From Gammaproteobacteria bacterium (GTDB lineage Bacteria > Pseudomonadota > Gammaproteobacteria > GRL18): DNA of 10,559 bases. Position 1 is the stretch's first letter; every line of letters begins with the position of its first letter. Shown here piece after piece: positions 1-6,137 of this stretch. The DNA lies in assembly GCA_013139395.1 (NCBI GenBank), contig WTAX01000208.1:1-10559 (forward strand). The letters run 5' to 3'. The notes below the pieces were generated by a model, which did no database searches, was not told the DNA's origin, and saw nothing but the letters and a program-made list of their open reading frames with translations. Made by a program: the position numbers and the translations under genes.

Positions 1-493
1 AGCTATACCATAAACGAATGGCATCACCTCGCATACCTAATTCTTCATCCTTTGAACTGATGTGGTTCCGTTTAACAATATTATTTTCAGATTGCTGCAA
101 ATCAATACCAAACAGGCAATCATCAATGATGTTATCTTTAATTACATTAAAATTACCCCGCACCTGAACGCCTGAGTCCAGATCATTGTGATGATCACCA
201 GAATTGGTTAAATGAAGATTTTTAATCACCGCACCATCGGTATCAAGAATAATAACAGAACCTTTTCCACCGGAATTAATAGTCACTTTGTTCTGGCCAT
301 CCAGTGTAATCGCCTGTTCAATAAAAACAGGGCCCGAATAAGTACCAGGAGGTATGATAAAGACATCACCTCGTTTAAGTTTATCAACTAAAGGTTGCAA
401 AGGGGGGTAAGAACTTGTTTCAGCAACATTTGCCCAGGACAAAGAACTAAAGGATAAACAAGTGAAAAAGACAACAATAAATCGTAATAACAT
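1..493 (-). CDS. nosD: NosD, periplasmic copper-site maturation protein of N2O reductase (partial, C-terminus off the left edge)
   Basis: The first 164 codons are present and the gene continues beyond base 1. I translated it by hand from the ATG at 493. Residues 1-21 form a Sec signal peptide (LLRFIVVFFTCLSFSSLSWA). What follows has the parallel beta-helix/CASH look of NosD: PPGTYSGPVFI near 48-58, a GQNKVTINSGG turn, then repeated short strands with N-x-I steps (NFNVIKDNIIDD, SENNIVKRNHIS). The stretch ends in MRGDAIRLWYS at 154-164, a motif I know as typical of NosD. NosD works in the periplasm with the NosFY ABC transporter to supply or assemble the CuZ cluster of NosZ. It lies downstream of the NosB-like gene on the same strand, the usual clade II order. 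No Shine-Dalgarno sequence is visible before the ATG, and an inverted repeat at 546-570 separates it from the upstream gene, so its translation or transcription may be limited. Confidence 0.92.
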   Translation of the reverse strand, partial: MLLRFIVVFFTCLSFSSLSWANVAETSSYPPLQPLVDKLKRGDVFIIPPGTYSGPVFIEQAITLDGQNKVTINSGGKGSVIILDTDGAVIKNLHLTNSGDHHNDLDSGVQVRGNFNVIKDNIIDDCLFGIDLQQSENNIVKRNHISSKDEELGMRGDAIRLWYS

Positions 494-533
494 TATGAGC
501 AGCAGATCTTTATAGTAATGAAAAAAATAGGGT

Positions 534-570
534 AAAAAAGATTAAGGTGAATCTATCAGATAGATTCACC
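534..570 (-). terminator. Inverted repeat with T-tract between the NosB-like gene and nosD (terminator or attenuator)
   Basis: Bases 546-557 (GGTGAATCTATC) and 559-570 (GATAGATTCACC) are a perfect 12-bp inverted repeat around a single base. On the minus strand the hairpin is followed by TTAATC and then six T (534-539). The T-run starts a few bases after the stem, so termination may be partial. It sits about 50 nt after the NosB-like stop codon and about 50 nt before the nosD start. Confidence 0.6.
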
Positions 571-620
571 CTAACTTATTTTACATTAATGACAGCTATT
601 ATAAAATAGAGAGTCATATT

Positions 621-1811
621 CTATGTTGATTCATTACGGCGAATTAATGCCATAGCGGCCAGAAGAACCGAATTAAGCATCATTAAGCCAAATCCTATGT
701 CTGGATATGAAAACGTTGCAAACTGAGCCACTTTACCTTCACCAAAAACTGTCGGCATAAAGGGTTTGACAGCAAAAGCACCCATATCATTTAAGGTATG
801 ACCATACCACCATAACCAGGCGGAATAATCAATAATAAAGAAAACAGGCAGAGCCATAGGAACCAGAATCAACAGCCAGAATACAGGATTTCTTTTAGCT
901 CGGGTAGCCACTATTAGCAATAATAACATGGCACCAATCAGACCAGCAAAAACAACATGAGTGGCTATTCTCAATGTTTTTACCATTGGTTGAATTTCTT
1001 CGGGATTATTAAAGTAGCGCCCTAACACCTTACCATAATGCCAGGCCATCAATTGATAGCCGTTACCTGACCATTCATCTGAAACACGATTATTGGCCAG
1101 ATCATTATCATAGGTATCTTTAAGTTGTAAAATAAGCCCTTCTTTTTGAGAAATGGTATCCACTGGAGCTGATTCAGAATCTTTTGTTTCTACCTCATCA
1201 TCCATACTTTCAACTTCTCTGCCCGCTAATGAATCTCTTAATTGTTTTAAGGCCCGATCAGAATCAACGGCTTTAACATCAGCAGTGAGAGTCATATCAT
1301 TAACATCCTGATCCAGTTGATTCATTAATGCATAGAGATAACCTTCATTTTGATAACTCAGGCCATCTGTTTGATAAATAGTCATTGTCATCCAGGCGGC
1401 ATTAATGGCAAAAGCAGCACCCAGAAACATCATTCGTTTTTTCGGATCGGATATAGCAAAAGCGATAACCATAATAATCAATAAGGTAATTAGAAAGGGA
1501 GAAAAACCACGTTCGATGGGACCACCCGCAGCAATTGGATACATACCAACATAGTGGTTAATGGTATCCATCTCATGGACACAATCCAGAGCTTCTTCTT
1601 CATGAATCTCATCTTTCACCACAAGCTTACAGCCGTTAAAGACACCATTCATATGGAAATTAATACGCACACCATCAGGAAATGCAGTTTCAGGATAATT
1701 GGGTGCGGTTAAGGCAACCCACCAGATAGGATTAAAATAGATTGCAATCATGACGATCACAGAGGCGATTGATAGAGAGGTGATAACCAGAGAACGTTTT
1801 GCATCATTCAT
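621..1811 (-). CDS. nosB: NosB-like polytopic membrane protein of the clade II nos cluster
   Basis: A 396-residue inner-membrane protein. Hydrophobic segments lie near residues 8-27, 104-121, 127-146, 282-303, 308-328 and 371-389, giving about six membrane spans. After the first span comes a periplasmic stretch with NPIWWVALTAPNYPE (27-41) and INHYVGM (84-90). Near the C-terminus is DYSAWLWWYGHTLND followed by a KPFMPTVFGEGK segment. From memory, these motifs belong to a family of unknown function found next to nosD/nosL in clade II nos clusters, where the gene between nosZ and nosD is called nosB. Residues about 148-275 form a large hydrophilic insert with an acidic linker (200-217) that I would not expect in a short NosB. 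Cys61 and Cys77 could pair or bind metal. The start is backed by AAGGA nine bases upstream. The N- and C-terminal motifs and position support the call; the biochemical role is unknown. Confidence 0.62.
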   Translation of the reverse strand: MNDAKRSLVITSLSIASVIVMIAIYFNPIWWVALTAPNYPETAFPDGVRINFHMNGVFNGCKLVVKDEIHEEEALDCVHEMDTINHYVGMYPIAAGGPIERGFSPFLITLLIIMVIAFAISDPKKRMMFLGAAFAINAAWMTMTIYQTDGLSYQNEGYLYALMNQLDQDVNDMTLTADVKAVDSDRALKQLRDSLAGREVESMDDEVETKDSESAPVDTISQKEGLILQLKDTYDNDLANNRVSDEWSGNGYQLMAWHYGKVLGRYFNNPEEIQPMVKTLRIATHVVFAGLIGAMLLLLIVATRAKRNPVFWLLILVPMALPVFFIIDYSAWLWWYGHTLNDMGAFAVKPFMPTVFGEGKVAQFATFSYPDIGFGLMMLNSVLLAAMALIRRNEST

Positions 1812-1905
1812 TCGAGATGGTCCTTATGTGTGTGTTAGCATTCCCACCCCAGGTTATTGCTATTTTTACTTTATAAGTCTTTAATTTAAAAAAACTGCAT
1901 ATAAT

Positions 1906-1951
1906 AAAAAATCTGCATCCTAAACGTTAGCTTAGGAAACAGATTTTTTTT
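1906..1951 (-). terminator. Strong bidirectional intrinsic terminator after the dihaem cytochrome gene
   Basis: An outer stem of 10 bp pairs AAAAAATCTG (1906-1915) with CAGATTTTTT (1940-1949). After a 2x2 internal loop, an inner stem pairs TCCTAA (1918-1923) with TTAGGA (1932-1937) around an 8-nt loop. Read on the minus strand it closes with CAGATTTTTTATT, so it should end transcripts from the cytochrome gene. The next gene (NosB-like, start 1811) then needs read-through or its own promoter; the only -10-like element I see before it is TATAAA at 1875-1870, with no convincing -35. Confidence 0.8.
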
Positions 1952-1960
1952 GATTAAACT

Positions 1961-2701
1961 CTAATCAAAATCAGGATTTAGCCAGTCTTTTGAAGGAGCT
2001 GCATCACCTTCTGGTAAAGGAATTTGAGCAACAAAACTGATTACGTCAACCATATCTTGCTGAGTGAAGCCTTTAATCTGATCAACCATATCCGGATTTG
2101 CATTACGACGTTTGCCGTCACGAATCCATTCAAACTGTCTTAGCATATAGTTATAATGCTGACCGGAAATTCTTGGATAGAATTTTTCTTCATCACCCTG
2201 ACCGATATCACCATGACATTTAACACAGTTATCTACGTACAGTTTTTTACCTTTAGCCAAATCTGCAGTTGCAGGTCCCTTGCCATTATCAGGGTTCATT
2301 AAAAGTTTTTGAATATAAGCAGACACATCAGCAATTGCCTGCTCATCACCAATTGATTCTGGCAAAGCAAAAGGATACATTGTTGGATTATCACGATTCA
2401 ATGCACGAATATCGGCTAACTGCTTAATAATAACTTTTTTATGCTGGCCGGCTAATTGAGGGAATGTACCTTCTTTAGTACCCCAGCCTTCTGGTAAATG
2501 ACAGGCAGAACAGACTTCATAAACATCCAGACCATTTTCTAAATCAGGTGTTAAATGTAACGCAGCATCCTGTTCACCACCACCTACATTCCAGCCTGCA
2601 GCTTTTGCATGCTCATCAGATTGTGAAGAAGCAAGTGTCAAACCACTTACTGCGATAGCTGTTGTGAAAGCAAACATAGTTATTGCTGATTTTAATTTCA
2701 T
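1961..2701 (-). CDS. Dihaem cytochrome c (c4/c553-like), probable electron carrier for NosZ
   Basis: A 246-residue exported protein with a Sec signal peptide at residues 1-24 (KLKSAITMFAFTTAIAVSG followed by LTLA). Two class I cytochrome c domains follow in tandem. Domain 1 has CSACH at 64-68, PQLAGQ at 81-86 and a likely axial Met at 108 (NPTMYPFALP). Domain 2 has CVKCH at 159-163, PRISGQ at 176-181 and a likely axial Met at 205 (NPDMVDQ). This two-domain layout resembles cytochrome c4. Its place between nosZ and the NosB-like gene suggests that it carries electrons in the periplasm from a quinol-oxidising membrane module to NosZ, comparable in role to the NosC cytochromes of Wolinella, though those are monohaem. 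A weak GGAG lies 10 nt before the ATG. A perfect FNR box 120 nt upstream suggests anaerobic induction. A terminator follows directly, so the transcript is probably monocistronic. Confidence 0.88.
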   Translation of the reverse strand: MKLKSAITMFAFTTAIAVSGLTLASSQSDEHAKAAGWNVGGGEQDAALHLTPDLENGLDVYEVCSACHLPEGWGTKEGTFPQLAGQHKKVIIKQLADIRALNRDNPTMYPFALPESIGDEQAIADVSAYIQKLLMNPDNGKGPATADLAKGKKLYVDNCVKCHGDIGQGDEEKFYPRISGQHYNYMLRQFEWIRDGKRRNANPDMVDQIKGFTQQDMVDVISFVAQIPLPEGDAAPSKDWLNPDFD

Positions 2702-2720
2702 TTTTGGTGAACTCCACTGT

Positions 2721-2753
2721 ATAGTTATAAAATAGTTATGAAATAGTTATACA
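2721..2753. repeat. Three 11-bp tandem direct repeats upstream of the dihaem cytochrome gene
   Basis: ATAGTTAT recurs at 2721, 2732 and 2743, each followed by three A-rich bases, which gives a unit of about ATAGTTATRAA repeated with exact 11-bp spacing. The array lies 20-52 bases upstream of the cytochrome ATG, inside the predicted 5' leader. The helical phasing would suit a protein binding to one DNA face, but the unit is AT-rich and simple. Confidence 0.75.
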
Positions 2754-2785
2754 TTTTGCCAGTTATTTTAACTAGCTACTCAGAA

Positions 2786-2834
2786 TGGCGGTATTTTTAC
2801 ACATAAAAGCTTAACATGCCTTGATGAACATCAA
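2786..2834 (-). promoter_or_regulatory. Perfect FNR/ANR/DNR box and predicted promoter for the dihaem cytochrome gene
   Basis: TTGAT-GAAC-ATCAA at 2821-2834 matches the FNR-family consensus in all ten defined bases. Measured from its centre (2827.5), a class II promoter on the minus strand would start near 2786. The expected -10 position reads TAAAAAT (2799-2793), a 4/6 match at best. The leader would be about 85 nt. The box is symmetric and also faces a better -10 on the plus strand, listed separately. Confidence 0.72.
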
Positions 2835-2863
2835 AACTCTAAGTTTAAACTTTCTGTTATATT
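2821..2863 (+). promoter_or_regulatory. Predicted FNR class II promoter facing right, for a candidate small RNA
   Basis: The perfect FNR box at 2821-2834 is followed on the plus strand by TATATT at 2858-2863 (5/6 to the -10 consensus). The gap is 23 bp, within one base of the gap expected for a box centred at -41.5. The start would be near 2869-2870. No plausible protein-coding gene lies downstream on this strand before the intrinsic terminator at 2897-2935. Confidence 0.55.
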
Positions 2864-2868
2864 AAATA

Positions 2869-2935
2869 AGTTAAAATGAAACAAATACTTATAACCTGAG
2901 CATGGCTAATGGAAATTGTTACCATGCTCATTTTT
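2869..2935 (+). ncRNA. Candidate FNR-activated small RNA of about 67 nt
   Basis: This is a prediction from architecture alone. A perfect FNR box with a well-placed TATATT -10 lies just upstream, and a clear intrinsic terminator (stem 2897-2905/2922-2930, then five T) lies at the right end. That would yield a short transcript with an A-rich single-stranded 5' part of about 28 nt and a 3' hairpin, the general shape of bacterial regulatory RNAs. E. coli FnrS is a known FNR-activated small RNA with a comparable layout. I see no sequence similarity to FnrS and cannot name targets. A seven-codon ORF (start 2876) lies inside but has no ribosome binding site. The transcript would be convergent with the monohaem cytochrome gene. 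Confidence 0.45.
2897..2935 (+). terminator. Intrinsic terminator oriented to the right
   Basis: TGAGCATGG (2897-2905) pairs perfectly with CCATGCTCA (2922-2930). Three more pairs (TAA 2907-2909 with TTA 2919-2921) can form across a bulged C. TTTTT follows at 2931-2935 on the plus strand. On the minus strand the hairpin is followed by GGTTATAAG rather than a T-run, so it points away from the monohaem cytochrome gene and would be a poor terminator for it. Confidence 0.7.
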
Positions 2936-2958
2936 CGTACTAAATGACTAACAGCAAT

Positions 2959-3282
2959 TTACTGAGTAGCAAGCCATTCAGCAATTGCTTTCTTCTCTTC
3001 ATCTGTAGTCAGGTGAGTAATACCTTTCATAGCAGCAGTCATACCATTAGCTCTTGCACCACTTTGAATGTCTTTCATCTGGTTAAATGCATAGTCTGCA
3101 TTTTGACCAGCAAGTTTTGGGTAAGAAGGCATAATAGGTGTTTTAGCATCTTTACCGTGACAAGCTGAACAACCGCCTTTAGTGGCATCCAGATATAAAG
3201 CAGCGCCGTCTAAAGCCATAGCACTGGACATAAAACCAGCTGCACAAACAGCAGCTACTGCGATTTTAGTTAATTTTTTCAT
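2959..3282 (-). CDS. Small monohaem cytochrome c (class I, c553-like)
   Basis: A 107-residue protein with a Sec signal peptide (KKLTKIAVAAVCAAGFMSSAMA; likely cleavage after residue 23) and one haem site, CSACH at 38-42. PKLAGQ at 55-60 and a likely axial Met at 85 (MTAAMKGI; Met81 is the alternative) complete a compact class I fold, ending in the helix EEKKAIAEWLA. It is probably a soluble periplasmic electron shuttle. Its place directly after nosZ on the same strand suggests a role as electron donor to N2O reductase, but it could also serve other periplasmic reductases. AAGGA lies six bases before the ATG. It is separated from nosZ by a terminator and has its own promoter with two CRP-like palindromes, so it may be controlled differently from nosZ. 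No strong terminator is visible downstream on its own strand. Confidence 0.88.
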   Translation of the reverse strand: MKKLTKIAVAAVCAAGFMSSAMALDGAALYLDATKGGCSACHGKDAKTPIMPSYPKLAGQNADYAFNQMKDIQSGARANGMTAAMKGITHLTTDEEKKAIAEWLATQ

Positions 3283-3394
3283 AATATTTCCTTAGTAATT
3301 CAGTTGAATTGTTATTAAATTTTTAAATTTGAATGCCGGATTATGTCAGCATTCACATACAGAGTACATTAATAAAACTTAATAAAGTATGAAC

Positions 3395-3437
3395 ATAGTA
3401 TTTTTTATGTACAAAATATGCTGTGAGAATTATCACA
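3395..3437 (-). promoter_or_regulatory. CRP/FNR-superfamily class II promoter of the monohaem cytochrome gene
   Basis: TGTGA-GAATTA-TCACA at 3422-3437 is a perfect CRP-type palindrome. From its centre (3429.5), a start at -41.5 falls at 3388, and the -10 window (3400-3395, minus strand) reads TACTAT. The exact spacing supports a functional activator site. The half-sites differ from the TTGAT boxes near nosZ, so CRP/Vfr or an HcpR-like regulator (TTGTGA-N6-TCACAA) is a better candidate than FNR. Confidence 0.65.
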
Positions 3438-3499
3438 TTTACACAGTAAGTGTTATTTACGTGAGTAATATCACATTTTTACAGTAAATAATAATTTAC
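3423..3499. repeat. Tandem imperfect duplication of a 38-bp module carrying a CRP-like operator
   Basis: Unit 1 (3423-3460) and unit 2 (3461-3499) both run GTGAG-N5-TCACATTT, then ACAGTAA, then an AT-rich tail ending in TTTAC. They differ at a few positions plus a one-base length change. Each carries a palindrome: TGTGA-N6-TCACA at 3422-3437 and CGTGA-N6-TCACA at 3460-3475. The centres are 38 bp apart, so the second would lie at about -79.5 from the predicted start of the monohaem cytochrome transcript. Confidence 0.72.
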
Positions 3500-3524
3500 A
3501 AAAAAAGGGGACTTTACGTCCCCT
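3500..3524 (-). terminator. Intrinsic terminator of nosZ
   Basis: AGGGGAC (3506-3512) pairs with GTCCCCT (3518-3524) around a 5-nt loop. On the minus strand the GC-rich stem is followed by a run of seven T (3506-3500), a textbook factor-independent terminator about 30 nt after the nosZ stop. The opposite side is T-rich as well (TCTTTCTTT). Confidence 0.92.
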
Positions 3525-3553
3525 CTTTCTTTAGGTCAAACTTAGCTTAAAAG

Positions 3554-5869
3554 TTATTTTTTAATGACTTTTGCGCCGTGCTCTTCCAGATAGGTTTTAG
3601 CTCTCAGACCAATGTCTGCAGTCTTAACCTGATACTGCCAATGTTGGCCAGCCCAAAGCGTTGCATTCTGCCAATCACCCTTAGCAGCTGCTGCTTCAGA
3701 TTTCTTCTTAGCGCCATCTGCATGACCTAACTGGTCAGTGGCATCTTCAACCAGAGCCACAACTGCTGGAAAATCTTTATAGTTAGTGCTGGTAATATAA
3801 CCAACCACTGAGTTAATGATTTCCTGAGTGGCATTATTGGTTTTAACCTGCTTGTCATAATCAGCCTTAGTATATTGCTGACCTTCCTTGACTTTACCTG
3901 CTTTCGCTTTGTAGCCCTTAGGTTTAACTAACAGATAACCTTCCATTTCCAAATGCAGTGCTGAACAGAACTCAGTACAGTAGTATGGATAAACACCTTC
4001 TTTATGAACTTTGAAGGTTGCACTGACTGTTTTACCTGGCTCAAGTGATAAGTTCACATTGTGACCATAGACAGCAAAACCATGAGTTTCATCTTGTGCA
4101 CGTTCCAGGTTAGTCAGGTGCAGTTCAATGATATCGCCCGCTTCTGCTTCAATAGTCTCTGGAGTGATGTGTGAACGAATGGTAGTACCTCTGACAACCA
4201 CAGTACATTTACCATTTGCATCACAAGTACGTGTAGTCTTTTCACGACCAGCACGAGTTTTGAATTCATGACGCTTGTCTTCACGAGAGTTCCAACCAGA
4301 CTTATAACGAACAGCAGGCTTTAACTTATCTGCTTTAATCGCTGCAACATAATGCGGCTCACCCAGAGGTACTGCCATATCATACAATAATTCCATCTTA
4401 TCGCCGCTGATATCAATCAACTGGTGATTTTGAGGATGTAAAGGACCAATAGGATTGAAACGGTCAATTGCCAGCTTGTTTAAAGCAACAAGGTATTTAC
4501 CATCTGGAGAAACTGAATCACCTTCCATAGTCATTAAGTGACCAATGTTATAGTGAATAGCTATCTTATCAAGCACTTTACCTTCACAGTAGTCCCACTT
4601 ACCAACCATAGAGTCAACATACAAAGAAGTATAAACTACACATTCTTTTGAGTCATACTGGGTATGCAAGGGTCCAAGACCTAATTCGACTTGCTTATGC
4701 AGAGCATCCTTCATAGCAATAATGGGGATACCATAAGGGTCTTTACCTTCAAACTTCTTGTCTTTAATGGCTTTCATGATCTTGGCAAAGTCATAAACAT
4801 AACCATGACTGTCTAATTTACCAGAAACGATGATGTATTTACCATTTGGAGAAACGTCAACACCATGAGGACTCTTTGGCTCAGGTACTAAGAATAATGC
4901 ATTATTCTTAACCATTGTTTCCATAGTGATAACGGCATGGCCATTATAATCGGTTGTTTTTCCAGCTTTAAATAACTCTTCAGCTTTCTTCCAGTTAACA
5001 ACGTGCAGGAAGTCAGTATCTTTCTGAGAACAACCTGCCTCATAAGGAGGACGTCCTTTCTCAATACCACCAACATAACGCTCAGAACAGAAAGAGTTGG
5101 TAAAAGACCAGCCATCAGATGCGTTTTTACCAAAATCAGATAAATCCTGGCTATAAGGAGGTGCCATTACAGTGAAAGATTGCTTAGGATCAAGGCGACC
5201 TTTCTCATTATCAAACTTCCAATAAGTCATACCACCACGGTATTTCTCATTGAATTCTTCTAAAGGTACATATTTAAAGGCTTCAAACGGTGCAGGATAT
5301 TGTGCAGCTTCAATCACGTATTCGGTGTTAGGGGATACAAAAGCACCACCATGTGATGATTTGAATACTGGATTGACAACAATTTGCTTGGTTTCAAAGT
5401 CATGCAGGTCAATAACCGCAATTCTTGGATTGGCTTTATCATTAATGAATACATATTTACCATTGTATTCACCTTTGGTTTCTGAAAATGCCGGGTGGTG
5501 AGTATCACCATAGGTGATTTCAGTAGGATGTATCTGTCCTTGTGCTAACACTTTCTTTGATTCATCATCAAAGCCATAACCCTGCCAGGGCTCTGGAGTG
5601 AAAACAGCAACATACTTCAAAATACGCATGGAAGGAATACCATAAATCATGATATGTCCACTTTGTCCACCTGAACTGACTGCGATATACTCATCACGAC
5701 CACCGGTTGGTGTGTAAGTCTTTGCTGCTGCCAGCAAATCCTTCTGAGTCAGCCCTCTTGCCTTCATTACATCTTCTAAAGAAGATGTGGCAGAAGCAGT
5801 GGAAACTGCTCCCATGGCAATACTGACACCAGCTAGCAATGAGACAACGCTCTTGCTTACTATTTTCAT
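3554..5869 (-). CDS. nosZ: Nitrous oxide reductase NosZ, clade II (Sec-exported), with a C-terminal extension
   Basis: Reduces N2O to N2 in the periplasm as a head-to-tail dimer. Numbering is from the ATG at 5869 (771 residues). Residues 1-27 are a Sec signal peptide with no twin-arginine motif, a clade II trait. The beta-propeller supplies the seven CuZ histidines, which I place at 124 and 125 (DTHHP), 173 (SSHGG), 335 (SPHGVD), 402 (PLHTQ), 444 (NIGHL) and 506 (GEPHY). The cupredoxin domain carries CuA: His596 and the CTEFCSALHLEM motif with Cys631, Cys635, His639 and Met642. All copper ligands are therefore present. After CuA, about 115 helical, charged residues follow with no CXXCH, unlike Wolinella NosZ, whose extension binds haem. 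Six further cysteines (261, 280, 410, 428, 549, 556) could form three disulfides. A GTG at 5878 would add three residues but overlaps the Shine-Dalgarno sequence. The gene has its own FNR-type promoter and terminator, and menF lies divergently upstream. Confidence 0.97.
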   Translation of the reverse strand: MKIVSKSVVSLLAGVSIAMGAVSTASATSSLEDVMKARGLTQKDLLAAAKTYTPTGGRDEYIAVSSGGQSGHIMIYGIPSMRILKYVAVFTPEPWQGYGFDDESKKVLAQGQIHPTEITYGDTHHPAFSETKGEYNGKYVFINDKANPRIAVIDLHDFETKQIVVNPVFKSSHGGAFVSPNTEYVIEAAQYPAPFEAFKYVPLEEFNEKYRGGMTYWKFDNEKGRLDPKQSFTVMAPPYSQDLSDFGKNASDGWSFTNSFCSERYVGGIEKGRPPYEAGCSQKDTDFLHVVNWKKAEELFKAGKTTDYNGHAVITMETMVKNNALFLVPEPKSPHGVDVSPNGKYIIVSGKLDSHGYVYDFAKIMKAIKDKKFEGKDPYGIPIIAMKDALHKQVELGLGPLHTQYDSKECVVYTSLYVDSMVGKWDYCEGKVLDKIAIHYNIGHLMTMEGDSVSPDGKYLVALNKLAIDRFNPIGPLHPQNHQLIDISGDKMELLYDMAVPLGEPHYVAAIKADKLKPAVRYKSGWNSREDKRHEFKTRAGREKTTRTCDANGKCTVVVRGTTIRSHITPETIEAEAGDIIELHLTNLERAQDETHGFAVYGHNVNLSLEPGKTVSATFKVHKEGVYPYYCTEFCSALHLEMEGYLLVKPKGYKAKAGKVKEGQQYTKADYDKQVKTNNATQEIINSVVGYITSTNYKDFPAVVALVEDATDQLGHADGAKKKSEAAAAKGDWQNATLWAGQHWQYQVKTADIGLRAKTYLEEHGAKVIKK

Positions 5870-5877
5870 ATTTTGCA

Positions 5878-5883
5878 CCCTTT
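5878..5883 (-). promoter_or_regulatory. Ribosome binding site that decides the nosZ start
   Basis: On the minus strand AAAGGG (5883-5878) lies eight bases before the ATG at 5869, an ideal spacing. The alternative GTG start at 5878 begins with the last base of this element and has only an A-run upstream, so the ATG is preferred. Confidence 0.7.
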
Positions 5884-6025
5884 TTTTATTAAATATTCTT
5901 ATTAAACTTTCTTATTCTCGTTACCAGCTCATGACTAAGAAAAAGAAAGATTTTGTTTCATACTAGCACACTCTGAGTTATATGAAACTAAAAGTGCGTC
6001 ATATGACACAATCATTGTTCGGACA

Positions 6026-6067
6026 AATATAAAACCAATGCCCGTTGATAACATTGATCTATATCAA
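6026..6067 (-). promoter_or_regulatory. FNR/ANR/DNR class II promoter of nosZ
   Basis: TTGAT-CTAT-ATCAA at 6054-6067 matches the FNR-family consensus in all ten defined bases. On the minus strand TATATT occupies 6031-6026. With a start at 6019 the box centre is exactly at -41.5 and the hexamer exactly at -12 to -7, the standard class II activator layout. The leader would be about 150 nt. Anaerobic or NO-dependent induction is expected, depending on whether FNR/ANR or DNR binds; the site alone cannot tell these apart. Confidence 0.85.
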
Positions 6068-6137
6068 ATACGTTATTTCTAAAGGGATTTAATCTGATTT
6101 TGTACAAAATATAGGCAGAATCTTATAAAAAATCATG

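Noticed and set aside
1950..1968. TTGATTA-N5-TAATCAA inverted repeat resembling an FNR box
   Set aside because: The spacer between TTGAT and ATCAA is 9 bp, not 4, and the repeat overlaps the stop codon of the dihaem cytochrome, so a control site is unlikely. It is probably part of the AT-rich 3' end next to the terminator.
2876..2899. Seven-codon ORF inside the candidate small RNA
   Set aside because: There is no Shine-Dalgarno sequence and the length is within chance expectation, so I do not call it a leader peptide.
2944..3168. Plus-strand open frame opposite the monohaem cytochrome gene
   Set aside because: It lies entirely in the shadow of a clear cytochrome c gene, has no recognisable domain and no ribosome binding site. 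The same holds for the open frames opposite or out of frame within nosZ (4888-5133, 5250-5511), menF (6414-6674, 7049-7258, 7506-7691) and menB (9713-9895).
3930..3985. Glu instead of Trp inside the NosZ CuA motif (CTEFC)
   Set aside because: The corresponding residue ligates copper through its backbone carbonyl, so the side chain may vary. Cys, Cys, His and Met ligands are all present, so the site should be intact.
6097..6110. Perfect 14-bp palindrome ATTTTGTACAAAAT, sharing TGTACAAAATAT with 3408-3419
   Set aside because: The shared 12-mer suggests a common regulator, but its position relative to the predicted starts differs widely between the two promoters, and such AT-rich palindromes arise by chance here. 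Kept only as a note.
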